A DNA stretch of 64,000 bases, taken from AG11 sp038319955. GTDB lineage: Bacteria > Gemmatimonadota > Gemmatimonadetes > Gemmatimonadales > Gemmatimonadaceae. The position numbers and the translations under genes are program-made. The stretch lies in NCBI GenBank assembly GCA_038319955.1, contig JBBQDT010000004.1:1-64000 (forward strand), written 5' to 3'. Within the stretch, counting starts at the first letter, position 1; every line of letters begins with the position of its first letter. The notes below the pieces were generated by a model. That model saw only the letters and a list, made by a program, of their open reading frames with translations, made no database searches and was not told the origin of the DNA. Shown here piece by piece: positions 15,802 to 24,805 of the stretch.

Positions 15802-17166
15802 ATGTCGCCACCGAAGCCCCTTCGCGTCCTGTTGCTGGCCATCGCCGTAGCGGCCTGCGGAGGGGATGCAGCCCCAGGCGGCACGGCAGCCATTCCCTCG
15901 GTGCCCCAGCCGGTCACGGGCGCCGCGAGCTTCGCGCAGATCCAGAGCACGATTCTCACGCCGAGCTGCGCAACGTCCGGCTGTCATGTCGGAAGCGCGC
16001 CGCAGGCGAATCTCTCGCTGGCCGCCGACGTCGCCTACGCGAACCTGGTCGGTGTGCTGCCCACCAATCCCAACGCGCGTGACGACGGCCTGCGCCGCAT
16101 CGTTCCCGGCAAGCCGGATTCGAGCCTGCTGTACCACAAGCTGGTCTTTCCGCCCGGGCATCACGCGCACGACTACGGCAACCCGATGCCCACCGGAACG
16201 GCGGGCCTGAGCATCGGGCAGCTGGAGTTCGTGCGGCAATGGATCGCCGCCGGCGCGCCGAAGGATGGCGTCGTCGCCGATGCCACCTTGCTCGCGAACC
16301 GTTCGGCACAGGTGACGCAGCCGTTCGCGCCGCTCGCCGCGCCGGCCGCTGGCGCCGGTTTCCAGCTCAAGGTGGACCAGTTTCCTGTGGCGGCCAACTT
16401 CGAGCGCGAGCTGTTCAACTATCGGAAGGTCGGGAACACGTCGGACGTCTTCGTCACGCGCATCGAGACATCGATGCGGCCGTTCAGCCACCATTTCGTC
16501 TTTTACACGTTCGCCGGCAACATCCCGCCAGCGTTGGTGCCGGCGCCCGATGTCGTCCGCGACATCCGGAAGGCCGACAATTCGATGGACTTCGCCAACA
16601 TGCTGGTGATGGGCTACCACGTGTTCCTTGGCGGATCGATGCAGGCGCAAAGCAACTATGTCTTTCCAGCGGGAACGGCCCTCCGGCTGCCGGCCAACGC
16701 AGCCATCGACCTGAACGTGCACTACGCCAACCACACCAGTACCCCGGTGCAGGGCGAGGCATACGTCAATTTCTACACGGTGCCGAAGTCGGAGGTCGCC
16801 CATCCGCTGTCGACGCTCAACCTCCAGAACACGGGAATGATCCTTCCGCCCGGGCAGGTCACGACGTCGAGCAAGGACTTCCTCTTCAACGCGCCGACCA
16901 CGATCACGGGTCTCACGTCGCACATGCATGCGCGTGGCACAAAGTTCCAGATTCGCATCGTGGGCGGCCCTCGCGACGGTGAACTCGTGTACGAGAACAC
17001 CGATTGGGAGCATCCCCAGATCGTGACCTACGCGCAGCCGATCGTGCTGCAATCGGGGCAGGGCCTTCGCTCCGTGGTGACGTGGAACAACACGACATCG
17101 CGAACGCTGTACTTCGGCCTCACCTCTGATGACGAGATGGACATCATCTTCGGCTACTACTACTAG
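15802..17166 (+). CDS. lipoprotein with cytochrome-like and copper type II monooxygenase-like domains
   Basis: A 454-residue secreted lipoprotein: the leader ends VAACGG, giving a lipidated Cys near residue 19. Residues about 42-150 resemble the heme-type domain of Planctomycete/Gemmatimonadota cytochromes, with SCATSGCH (C-x4-CH, an unusual spacing) and a late GNPMPTGTAGLSIGQLEFVR segment. Residues about 180-450 resemble peptidylglycine-type copper type II ascorbate-dependent monooxygenases, with the paired His in MRPFSHHFVFY, a later NVHYANHT and the copper-site motif LTSHMHARGTKF. It probably acts in the periplasm or outer membrane as a copper redox enzyme. Whether heme is attached, and the substrate, are unknown. 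Confidence 0.72.
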   Translation: MSPPKPLRVLLLAIAVAACGGDAAPGGTAAIPSVPQPVTGAASFAQIQSTILTPSCATSGCHVGSAPQANLSLAADVAYANLVGVLPTNPNARDDGLRRIVPGKPDSSLLYHKLVFPPGHHAHDYGNPMPTGTAGLSIGQLEFVRQWIAAGAPKDGVVADATLLANRSAQVTQPFAPLAAPAAGAGFQLKVDQFPVAANFERELFNYRKVGNTSDVFVTRIETSMRPFSHHFVFYTFAGNIPPALVPAPDVVRDIRKADNSMDFANMLVMGYHVFLGGSMQAQSNYVFPAGTALRLPANAAIDLNVHYANHTSTPVQGEAYVNFYTVPKSEVAHPLSTLNLQNTGMILPPGQVTTSSKDFLFNAPTTITGLTSHMHARGTKFQIRIVGGPRDGELVYENTDWEHPQIVTYAQPIVLQSGQGLRSVVTWNNTTSRTLYFGLTSDDEMDIIFGYYY

Positions 17167-17189
17167 CCGATGAGCGCCGCACAGCGCTG

Positions 17190-17345
17190 AACCCAGACTG
17201 CACAGCGCACACGGATCGACACGGAGCCAGCGGATTTCGCTGAGAAAACAGAACAGAAAAACTGCGCGAATGTGATTCCGAGCGCTGGTCTGTCGTCTCC
17301 GCGCCAATCGCGGTGAGACAATCCGCGCGAATCCGCGTGAGCTCT
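17190..17345. repeat. intergenic stretch with imperfect inverted ATCCGCG-type repeats
   Basis: The 240 bases between two convergent genes hold no reading frame of coding quality. Short degenerate matches recur (CACGGATCGACACGGA; AATCCGCGCGAATCCGCGTG; GGATTTCGCTGAG), partly as inverted copies of one another. They resemble the decayed CCGCG-rich filler repeats often found between genes in related genomes. Confidence 0.4.
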
Positions 17346-17406
17346 GGCGGTTGCAGTTGCACCCAATGTGCGCCGCATTCACGGCGTGCGCGCGCGATGC
17401 CGACCC

Positions 17407-18141
17407 CTATTTCCGCCGCGTCCAGAACAGGATCGCGCCGCACGGGTTCGTGCGGTCCGTGTACTGCGGCGGCACGCCGGCCATCGAGGTGTAGACCTCC
17501 ATGGCGCCGATGTCGCCCACGGAGATGAGCTCGTCCACCTCGGCGTCCGCCGCGCGCATGCCATCGAGAAACAGGTTCGGACGACAGCCGCGCAAGCGCA
17601 CGAGCATGCCGATGCGGCCCGAGCGAATGAGCGTCACACCGGGCATGCCGCGGAGGATCTCACTCGGCAGCGACACCCACCTGTCGTCGATCTCTGCGCG
17701 GTTGATGAAGCGGCCGAACACGTTCGTTCGGCGCCGCGTCCAGAACTCGCGCGGCGCAATGGAGTCGCCGAGCGACTCTTCGCGTATCTCGATGGCGGCG
17801 AGTTCCGCACTCGCGACGTACAGCACGAGCCGAAGCGAATCCGCACCACCGTCTCCCACTTTCACGGTGCCGTCGAACGGATGGTAGCCGAGGCGCCGCA
17901 CGAGCAGCTGCGCGACGCCCGATGGAACGCCCACAATCGTGAAGTGGCCCGCGGCGTCGGTCCTGAGGTCGCGCGTTGCACTGCCCGCCGGCGTCAGGCG
18001 AAGTTCGGCGAACGCCACGGGCACGCCGATGGAGTCCGAGACGAATCCGGACAGGCGATGCAGCGCTGCCGACTGCGCCGCAACAGAGGGCGCGAACACG
18101 ACGGAGCCGAGAAAGAGCCACTGAGCCGCGAGACGTCGCAT
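17407..18141 (-). CDS. secreted carboxypeptidase-regulatory-like/TonB plug-like protein
   Basis: A 244-residue exported protein (signal peptide MRRLAAQWLFLGSVVFAPSV..AQ). Residues about 28-110 form a carboxypeptidase regulatory-like beta-sandwich (LSGFVSDSIGVPVAFAELRL, DLRTDAAGHFTIVGVPSG). Residues about 150-240 resemble the plug domain of TonB-dependent receptors (SEILRGMPGVTLIRSG, then RPNLFLDGMRAADAEVDELI and GAMEVYTSMAGVPPQY). There is no beta-barrel, so it is not a transporter itself. Such orphan plug proteins occur in several copies in Gemmatimonadota. Role unknown; outer-membrane or periplasmic binding is likely. Confidence 0.72.
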   Translation of the reverse strand: MRRLAAQWLFLGSVVFAPSVAAQSAALHRLSGFVSDSIGVPVAFAELRLTPAGSATRDLRTDAAGHFTIVGVPSGVAQLLVRRLGYHPFDGTVKVGDGGADSLRLVLYVASAELAAIEIREESLGDSIAPREFWTRRRTNVFGRFINRAEIDDRWVSLPSEILRGMPGVTLIRSGRIGMLVRLRGCRPNLFLDGMRAADAEVDELISVGDIGAMEVYTSMAGVPPQYTDRTNPCGAILFWTRRK

Positions 18142-18179
18142 GAGGAAAAGCTAGGGCGCACTGCCGACAATCGCGAATG

Positions 18180-20090
18180 CTACCGGTAGCCGGCCGCCTG
18201 CATTTCGAACAGCTCCGCGTAAAGCCCATGCGTCGCGACGAGCGACGCGTGCGTGCCTTCCTCGATCACCTTGCCATCACCGAGGACGATGATGCGATCC
18301 GCCATGCGCACCGTGGAGAAGCGGTGCGAGATGACCACCGCCATTCGTCCCGCCATCAGCTGGTTGAACCGGACGAACACCTCGTACTCGGCACGCGCGT
18401 CGAGTGCGGCCGTGGGTTCGTCCAGGATGAGGAGCTGTGCCGAGCGCATGTAGGCGCGTGCAAGGGCGATCTTCTGCCATTCGCCACCGGAGAGATCGAC
18501 GCCGTCATCGAAGCGCCGACCGAGCATCTGGCGATAGCCGTCGGCAAAGCGGGGCAGGAGGCTCGACGCCAGCGAGCTATCCGCTGCGGCGACGAGCGCG
18601 CCCGGTGGCGCGTCGGCGTCGGCAGGCTTGGCGTCCCGTACTTGGGCGAGGTAGCTGGTCACACCTTCAATCTCGCCGACGCCGATGTTCTCGTCGAAGC
18701 GCATGTCGTAGCGCACGAAGTCCTGGAAGATCACGCCGATGGCTTCGCGTAGCGATGCGAGTTCGTACTCACGGAGGTCCACACCGTCCAGTCTGATGGA
18801 GCCCTCCGATGGATCGTAGAGACGCGCGAGCAGCTTGGTGATCGTCGTCTTTCCGGCGCCGTTCTCGCCGACGAGCGCAATGCGTTCACCAGGCACGATG
18901 CTCAGGTTGACGTGCCGAATCGCCCATCGTTCACTGCCCGGATACTGGAACCCGACATCCTCGAACACGAAGCCGGTGCGAATGGGAGTCGGCACCCGTG
19001 CGGCGCCGGGCTTCGATGCGATGGACGGCTTCATCTCGAAGAACACGAACAGGTCGCGCAGGTACAGGCTCTGCTCGTAGATGTCGCTCGCCGAGAGCAG
19101 GAGTCGCTGGATGAGGTCGCGGCTGCGGCTGAACGCGCCGGCGAGAAAGGTCAGCGTGCCGAGACTGATTGCGCCGACCACCGCGCGCAGGAGGATGGTG
19201 ACATAGGCGCCGTAGTAGCCGAAGGTGCCCACGAGGGAGAGCAGTGCACTGACGACGCCCTTCCGGATGCTGAGGCTCTTGTTTTCCTCGTAGTAGCGCG
19301 CGGCGAGCGCGGCGTAGCGGTCGCTGAGCCAGCCGGCCAGCCCGAACATCTGGACTTCCTTCGCGGTCTTGTCGCTCGCGCCCACGAAGCGCAGGTAGTC
19401 GAGCTCCCGCCGCTCGGGCGTCCGTCGAAAGAGCAGCGAGTAGCTGAGCGCCGCGAAGTGCGTCTCGCCGAGGAAGCTCGGAAGGATTGCGATGGTGAGG
19501 AGAAGCAGGAGCCACGGGTTGTGCACGATGAGCGCGGCGGCGAGCGTGGCGAGCGTGAGGGCATCCTGCGCCATCGCCAGAAGCATGGCGATGAGCCCGA
19601 TGCGTGCCGTGGTCTGCCGCCGAGCGCGCTCGAGATGATCGTAGAACTCGGGATCCTCGAACTGCGCGAGGTCGAGCGTGGCGGCGTGGCGCATGAGACG
19701 CACGCTGATGTGATTCGAGAACAGGTCACCGAGAAGCGATTCGACGAGCGCGGACGCGCGGGCGAGAAATTCGCCGGCGATCACGACCACGAGCTCGAGC
19801 GCGACCACGCGCCAGAGTGGAGTGAGGTCCCCGCCCGGCGTTTGGGAGAGATGGACGACCTGGTCGATGATCAGCTTTGCGACCCACAGCGCGACGACCG
19901 GCACGAAGGCACGGAAGAGGCGAAGGACGATCATCGCCAGGGTGTAACCGCGATGCGTCTGCCAGACGAGACGGACGAGGGCAGGGAGATAGCGGAGCGC
20001 GGCGAGACGCTCACGCCAGCCCTTGGGCCGCTCGTCGTCGGGGAGTGGGGCTGCACCGGGACCGCCGTGCAGGCGAATGGGAACGCTCAT
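18180..20090 (-). CDS. ABC transporter, fused permease and ATPase (exporter type)
   Basis: A half-size ABC exporter of 636 residues with an N-terminal six-helix membrane domain (about 30-350) and a C-terminal nucleotide-binding domain (about 380-630). The ATPase motifs are complete: ALVGENGAGKTTITKLL, Q-loop EAIGVIFQDFVRYD, signature VDLSGGEWQKIALARAYMRS, Walker B LLILDEPTAALD and switch VISHRFS. It would work as a homodimer. It starts 53 bases from the divergent permease gene and stops just short of the plug-like protein. The exported substrate is not evident. Confidence 0.9.
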   Translation of the reverse strand: MSVPIRLHGGPGAAPLPDDERPKGWRERLAALRYLPALVRLVWQTHRGYTLAMIVLRLFRAFVPVVALWVAKLIIDQVVHLSQTPGGDLTPLWRVVALELVVVIAGEFLARASALVESLLGDLFSNHISVRLMRHAATLDLAQFEDPEFYDHLERARRQTTARIGLIAMLLAMAQDALTLATLAAALIVHNPWLLLLLTIAILPSFLGETHFAALSYSLLFRRTPERRELDYLRFVGASDKTAKEVQMFGLAGWLSDRYAALAARYYEENKSLSIRKGVVSALLSLVGTFGYYGAYVTILLRAVVGAISLGTLTFLAGAFSRSRDLIQRLLLSASDIYEQSLYLRDLFVFFEMKPSIASKPGAARVPTPIRTGFVFEDVGFQYPGSERWAIRHVNLSIVPGERIALVGENGAGKTTITKLLARLYDPSEGSIRLDGVDLREYELASLREAIGVIFQDFVRYDMRFDENIGVGEIEGVTSYLAQVRDAKPADADAPPGALVAAADSSLASSLLPRFADGYRQMLGRRFDDGVDLSGGEWQKIALARAYMRSAQLLILDEPTAALDARAEYEVFVRFNQLMAGRMAVVISHRFSTVRMADRIIVLGDGKVIEEGTHASLVATHGLYAELFEMQAAGYR

Positions 20091-20108
20091 GTCACAAGGT
20101 AATTCGCG

Positions 20109-20137
20109 TTGCCTGCACTCGGTTCACGGCCGATCTT
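20109..20137 (+). promoter_or_regulatory. possible promoter of the APC permease, leaderless
   Basis: TTGCCT (20109-20114), 17 bases, GATCTT (20132-20137), then six bases to the ATG at 20144. Both boxes are only moderate matches. The six-base gap to ATG is the same as at the phhA leader and would give a leaderless message. Confidence 0.35.
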
Positions 20138-20143
20138 TGCCGG

Positions 20144-21478
20144 ATGAAGCTCACCCGCTCCGTCACGACGCTCTCGCTCGTCTTCATTCTCTACTTCTGC
20201 ACGTCGGGCGGCGCGTTCACCACGGAGACGCTCGTCCAATCGGTGGGCCCGGGCTTCGCGCTGCTCGTCCTCGTGCTCGTTCCCATCGTCTACTCGTTGC
20301 CCGAAGTGCTCATTGTCGGGGAGCTGGCGAGCATGCTGCCCCTGGAGGGCGGCTACTATCGCTGGGTGCAGCGGGCGTTCGGGCCATTCTGGGCGTTCCA
20401 GAATGGATGGCTCACGTGGATGTATTCGCTGGTGGACATGGCCATCTACCCGAAGCTGTTCGTCACGTACCTCGCGTACTTCCTGCCCGGTTTGTCACCG
20501 AGCGTCGTGTGGGTCGTTGGTCTGTTCGTCATCTGGGTGCCCACAGTGCTCAACCTGATGGGTGCGCAGCGCGTCGGGCGGAGCTCGGTGATCGCGGGGA
20601 CGTTCATCGTCGGCGGGTTCGTTGCGCTGTCAGTCGTCGCGGTCATGCACGCCACGCACGTACCATGGCATCCATTCGCTGCGCCCGGTCGGTCCGGTGC
20701 GAGCGGACTCGCCGTGGGGTTATCCATCGCCCTCTGGAATTACATCGGGTGGGATAACGCATCGACGGTGCAAGGCGAGGTCAAGGATGCCACGCGCGCG
20801 TATCCGCGTGCGCTCGCGTTCGCGCTGCCGCTGGTGGCGGCGGGCTACCTCGTGCCGTTGCTGGCCACGCTCGCCGCCACCGATTGGACGACGTGGACCG
20901 AAGGTAGCTGGCCACAGATCGCGCTGGCCGCGGGTGGCTCGGCCGGTCCGGTGCTCGCCGCGTGGATGGCGTTGGCGGGCATGGTGAGCGCGCTGGCGCT
21001 GTTCAACGCGCTGCTGCTGTCGTATTCGCGCATTCCCTTCGTGATGGCGGAAGACGGCTTGCTGCCAGCGGCGTTGGGCCGCACGGACGCGCGAGGCACG
21101 CCGCGCAACGCGGTGCTCGTTTCGGCGCTCTGCTACTCCGTGTTCATGCTGCTGCCGTTCGGCGGGCTCGTCGTCGCCGACGTGCTCCTGTATTCGCTGG
21201 CGCTCATGCTGGAGTTCGCGTCACTGCTGCAGCTCCGTCGGCGCGAGCCGACGCTGCGCGGGGCATTTCGCATTCCCGTCGGCACGGCCGGCGTGGCGGT
21301 GCTCGCCGCGCTTCCGCTCGGCGTGTTGTTTCTCGTCGTGGGATTGAGCTTTGCGGACGGCGAGTACGGGCTGCCGGCCGTGGGAGGTGCCGCCGTGGCG
21401 ATCGCGCTGGGACCTGTCGTCTATGCGCTGGCTCGCGCACGAAAAGCAGGTCCCTCACTGCGTTCGGGACGACTATAG
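20144..21478 (+). CDS. APC family amino acid/polyamine permease
   Basis: Inner-membrane secondary transporter of the amino acid-polyamine-organocation superfamily, 444 residues with about twelve hydrophobic segments. Family features include SLVFILYFCTSGGAFTTETL in helix 1, PLEGGYYRWVQRAFGPFWAF after helix 2 and WNYIGWDNASTVQGEVKDA near residue 205. ATG at 20144 is chosen; the frame upstream is antisense to the ABC gene. The last residues (AGPSLRSGRL) and the stop codon are encoded by a dispersed repeat, so the original C-terminus has probably been replaced. Its end overlaps the convergent amidohydrolase by six bases. Substrate unknown. Confidence 0.88.
   Translation: MKLTRSVTTLSLVFILYFCTSGGAFTTETLVQSVGPGFALLVLVLVPIVYSLPEVLIVGELASMLPLEGGYYRWVQRAFGPFWAFQNGWLTWMYSLVDMAIYPKLFVTYLAYFLPGLSPSVVWVVGLFVIWVPTVLNLMGAQRVGRSSVIAGTFIVGGFVALSVVAVMHATHVPWHPFAAPGRSGASGLAVGLSIALWNYIGWDNASTVQGEVKDATRAYPRALAFALPLVAAGYLVPLLATLAATDWTTWTEGSWPQIALAAGGSAGPVLAAWMALAGMVSALALFNALLLSYSRIPFVMAEDGLLPAALGRTDARGTPRNAVLVSALCYSVFMLLPFGGLVVADVLLYSLALMLEFASLLQLRRREPTLRGAFRIPVGTAGVAVLAALPLGVLFLVVGLSFADGEYGLPAVGGAAVAIALGPVVYALARARKAGPSLRSGRL
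21445..21473 (-). repeat. dispersed REP-like repeat at convergent gene ends
   Basis: Complement of GTCGTCCCGAACGCAGTGAG followed by GGACCTGCT. It overlaps the final codons of the APC permease gene and abuts the stop of the convergent amidohydrolase gene. Confidence 0.7.
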
Positions 21479-22762
21479 TTTCGGCACCACGCCACCCTTC
21501 ATGACGAAGGTCACGTCCCGCACCGCGTGAATGTCGCGCGACGGATCGCCGCGGACCGCCACGAGATCCGCGAGTAGCCCTGGCTTCACCGTGCCGAACT
21601 GTTGCTCCATGTGCAGCAACCTCGCATTGGTGCTCGTTGCCGCCCGCAGTACGGCCAGGGGCGACACGCCGTAGTCCACCAACAGCTCGAGCTCGCGGCC
21701 CTCTTCGCCATGCGTGAACACGCCGACGTCACTCCCGCTGCAGAGCGTCACGCCGGCGTCGAGCGCCGCCCTGACGCTCGCCTTCTTCTCCACGACGCGC
21801 TCAGGATCGGGATCGCCCTTCTTGTAGCCGCGATACCGGAGGAGTGCGTCGCCGGCGGCGACCGTAGGACACAGGGCGACGTTGTGCTCCTTCATCAGGC
21901 GAAACACTTCCGGCGTCCCCGAGTCGCCATGCTCGATGGTCTCGACACCGGCCAGCGTCGCACGACGCATCCCTTCCGCCGTCGACGCATGTGCGACCAC
22001 CGCGCGGCCTGACGTCTTCGCGATCTCGACGATCTGCTTCAGTTCATCGAGCGTGAAGGTGGGGCGCGCCTCGCCATTGGGGCCCCATCGATAGTCGGCG
22101 TAGACCTTGATCCAGTCGGCGCCGCGACCGATCTGGTCGCGAACCACGCGGGCGAGATTCGACCCATCGGCCTCCTCGGCGCCCTGCGGCACGTCCATAT
22201 CCGGTGTGAAGCCGCGCGGCCCGTAGCTGCCCGTGGCCACGATGGCGCGCGTCACCACGAACATGCGCGGTCCGGGAATGATGCCCTGCGCAATCGCCTT
22301 CTTCAGGCCGACGTCCGCGTACCCCGCGCCTTCGGTGCCGAGGTCGCGCACCGTGGTGAAACCGTTGCGGAGCGTCTCGCGCGCGTGGTTGGTCGCGCGC
22401 GCCACGCGAAGGGCAAGCGACTCGTGGAGCACCTGGTCGTCCCAACTCGTCTCGTTGTACGGATGCAGTAGCAGGTGCGAGTGCATCTCGATGAGGCCGG
22501 GCATCAGCGTGCTGCCCGCGAGGTCGACGCGGCGCGCACTGGCTGGTGCGGCGATCGAGCTGGTGGGGCCTGCGGCCGCGATGCGTTCACCGCGGACGAG
22601 AACGCTCCAGCCGTCGTGCATCTCCATGCCATCGAATACGCGCGACGGCGTGATGAGGGTGGACGACGTGTCCGGCGTGCGAGCGGCGGGCGTCTGTGCG
22701 GCAAGCGGAAAAGCGCTCGCGGCCACGACGGCCAGTGCGAAGCGAACTGGGTAGGGTTGCAT
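21473..22762 (-). CDS. secreted amidohydrolase
   Basis: A metal-dependent amidohydrolase of 429 residues with a signal peptide (MQPYPVRFALAVVAASAFPL..AQ), acting outside the cytoplasm. The TIM-barrel metal site is complete: MPGLIEMHSHLLLHP (HxH), GRAVVAHASTAEG, GVETIEHGDSG and the final Asp in LCSGSDVGVFTHGEE. The organisation matches the imidazolonepropionase/Xaa-Pro dipeptidase-like group of exported amidohydrolases. ATG at 22762 is preferred over the longer frame because it starts the signal peptide. It diverges from the AIM24-family gene across 146 bases. Confidence 0.88.
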   Translation of the reverse strand: MQPYPVRFALAVVAASAFPLAAQTPAARTPDTSSTLITPSRVFDGMEMHDGWSVLVRGERIAAAGPTSSIAAPASARRVDLAGSTLMPGLIEMHSHLLLHPYNETSWDDQVLHESLALRVARATNHARETLRNGFTTVRDLGTEGAGYADVGLKKAIAQGIIPGPRMFVVTRAIVATGSYGPRGFTPDMDVPQGAEEADGSNLARVVRDQIGRGADWIKVYADYRWGPNGEARPTFTLDELKQIVEIAKTSGRAVVAHASTAEGMRRATLAGVETIEHGDSGTPEVFRLMKEHNVALCPTVAAGDALLRYRGYKKGDPDPERVVEKKASVRAALDAGVTLCSGSDVGVFTHGEEGRELELLVDYGVSPLAVLRAATSTNARLLHMEQQFGTVKPGLLADLVAVRGDPSRDIHAVRDVTFVMKGGVVPKL

Positions 22763-22908
22763 GCGCAGAAGATACGACCCCGAAGGCACGCACGGTATTG
22801 CGTCGCTGTTCGCGAAGTCCGACCTTCGATCCGGAAACAGGGGCGTTCGTTCTCTCGTACGTACGCCGTGACGATGCGTGACCACCCCAAGGAGGAGGAA
22901 CCGACCGG

Positions 22909-23721
22909 ATGCGCCGCACTTCTGACGAAATCGACTACGAACTCATTGGCGACGACCTGCAGGCCGTGATCGTGACCCTCGACCCGGGGGAAACGGTGAT
23001 CGCGGAGGCAGGCGCGATGATGTTCATGGAAGACGGCATCGAGATGAATACGACCCTCGATCCGAACAAGCAGGGCGGCGGCGTGATGGGGAAGCTGTTC
23101 GCCGGTGCGCGGCGCGTGCTGTCGGGCGACACGTTCTTCATCACCACGTTCCTGAACACCGGGCGGCTGCGTCGCCAAGTGGCGTTCTCGTCGCCCTTTC
23201 CGGGCAAGATCAAGCCGGTGGACCTGATGGAGTGGGGCGGGACGATCATCGCGCAGAAGGACTCCTTTCTCTGCGCACCCAAGGGCACGAACGTCGACAT
23301 CGCGTTCACGAAGCGCATCGGCGCGGGCTTCTTCGGCGGCGAGGGCTTCATCCTCCAGCGTATTTCGGGCGATGGCGTGGCCGTGCTGCACGCCTCGGGC
23401 GCACTATGGGAGAAGCGGCTCGAGGACGGGGAGTCCCTGCGTGTGGACACCGGCTGCATCGTGGCGATGGAGCAACAGGTGCAGTACGACATCCAGATGG
23501 TGCCGGGGATCAAGACGGCACTGTTCGGCGGCGAAGGGTTGTTCTTCGCGACGCTGACGGGTCCAGGAAAGATCATGCTGCAGACGATGCCATTCTCGCG
23601 GCTGGCCGATCGCATCATCGCCGCGTCACCGCGCGCAGGTGGTCGCCATCAGCAGGAAGGATCCGTATTGGGTGGCATTGGCGGCGCGGTCATGGGGGGG
23701 CTGCTCGGCGGACGGGATTGA
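22909..23721 (+). CDS. TIGR00266/AIM24 family protein
   Basis: A 270-residue beta-rich protein of the TIGR00266 (AIM24, tryptophan RNA-binding attenuator-like fold) family, function unknown. Typical segments are GETVIAEAGAMMFMEDGIEM near residue 28, GDTFFITTFLN, PVDLMEWGGTIIAQKDSFLC and the Gly-rich tail GGIGGAVMGGLLGG. A strong AAGGAGG sequence lies upstream of ATG. Members are often soluble or membrane-associated and occur beside stress genes. Next to it is an ABC-2 type exporter pair, but no link is shown. Confidence 0.88.
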   Translation: MRRTSDEIDYELIGDDLQAVIVTLDPGETVIAEAGAMMFMEDGIEMNTTLDPNKQGGGVMGKLFAGARRVLSGDTFFITTFLNTGRLRRQVAFSSPFPGKIKPVDLMEWGGTIIAQKDSFLCAPKGTNVDIAFTKRIGAGFFGGEGFILQRISGDGVAVLHASGALWEKRLEDGESLRVDTGCIVAMEQQVQYDIQMVPGIKTALFGGEGLFFATLTGPGKIMLQTMPFSRLADRIIAASPRAGGRHQQEGSVLGGIGGAVMGGLLGGRD

Positions 23722-23722
23722 A

Positions 23723-23761
23723 AAGACGGGATGACGGGATGACGGGAAGACGGGAAGACGG
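23723..23761 (+). repeat. short 8-bp tandem repeat
   Basis: About five units of (A/T)GACGGGA in a row between the AIM24-family gene and the ABC ATPase gene. A simple non-coding tract. Confidence 0.7.
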
Positions 23762-23782
23762 CATTCCTGTAGATTCTCTCCC

Positions 23783-24805
23783 GTGACTGCCATAACGACA
23801 CAGGGTCTTCGGAAGGTGTATGCGCTCGCCGCGCCAAAGAAGCGCGGCGGGCCACCCTCGTTTGGGCCGCCGGGTGCAGGTGGGCCGCCTCCCGTCGCGC
23901 GGAATGGCGCACGTGAGCTCGTGGCGCTCGAGGGTCTCGACCTCCAGGTGGGAGCCGGAGAGTTCTTCGGACTGCTCGGACCGAATGGCGCTGGCAAGAC
24001 GACCACCATCGGCATCCTCACCACGCGCGTACTCGCGAGCGCCGGCAGCGCGAGTGTTGCGGGTGCGGACGTCATCAACGATCCGGTCGGCGTGCGACTG
24101 CGCATCGGTGTGGTGCCCCAGCGCGCCAATCCCGATCGCGGACTCAACGTGATCGAGAATCTCGTCTTCCACTCCGCGTACTTCGGCCTCGCGCGCACGG
24201 AGGCCACACGTCGGGCCGAGGCCCTGCTCGAACAGTTCGCGATGCAGGACAAGACGCACGAGAAGGTCGACGCGCTCTCCGGCGGCCAGCAGCAGCGGCT
24301 CATGATCGCGCGTGCGCTGATTCACGAGCCGGACGTCATTTTCCTCGACGAGCCCACCGTGGGACTCGATCCGCAGGCGCGCCTCGCACTCTGGGAGGTC
24401 CTGCGCGGCCTGCACCGCCAGGGCCGCACGATCGTGATGACCACCCACTACATGGAAGAGGCCGAGCAGCTCTGCGATCGCCTCGCGATCATCGATCGTG
24501 GGAAGTTGCTCGCACTCGACACCACTGCGGCGCTCAAGGCCAAGGCGCCCGGCGGTACGCTCATCGAGCTCGATCTCGACGGCCCAGCCGACGCGGCTGC
24601 GGTTCGTGCACGCGCGATCCAGAACGTCAGCAAGGCCGACGCCGTGGGCAATGCGCTCCGCGTGCACAGCGCCGTCGGTGGTCGTATCATCTCCTCGGTC
24701 ATCGAAGCCACCGAAGGCGCCGGACGTCACGTGCGGAACATCACGCTCAAGGAGCCCAGTCTGGAAACGCTCTTCATCGAGCTCACCGGGAGGAAGCTCG
24801 ATTGA
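23783..24805 (+). CDS. ABC-2 type exporter, ATP-binding protein
   Basis: ATPase subunit of a DrrA-type ABC exporter, 340 residues. Motifs: LLGPNGAGKTTTIGIL, Q-loop GVVPQRANPD, signature DALSGGQQQRLMIARALIHE, Walker B VIFLDEPTVGLDPQ and switch TTHYMEEAEQL. GTG at 23783 is the start. Residues about 17-45 form an unusual Gly/Pro-rich insertion (KKRGGPPSFGPPGAGGPPP) between the first beta strand (GLRKVY) and its continuation (LVALEGLDLQVG). The next gene overlaps by four bases and encodes the permease. Substrate may be a lipid or a drug. Confidence 0.92.
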   Translation: MTAITTQGLRKVYALAAPKKRGGPPSFGPPGAGGPPPVARNGARELVALEGLDLQVGAGEFFGLLGPNGAGKTTTIGILTTRVLASAGSASVAGADVINDPVGVRLRIGVVPQRANPDRGLNVIENLVFHSAYFGLARTEATRRAEALLEQFAMQDKTHEKVDALSGGQQQRLMIARALIHEPDVIFLDEPTVGLDPQARLALWEVLRGLHRQGRTIVMTTHYMEEAEQLCDRLAIIDRGKLLALDTTAALKAKAPGGTLIELDLDGPADAAAVRARAIQNVSKADAVGNALRVHSAVGGRIISSVIEATEGAGRHVRNITLKEPSLETLFIELTGRKLD

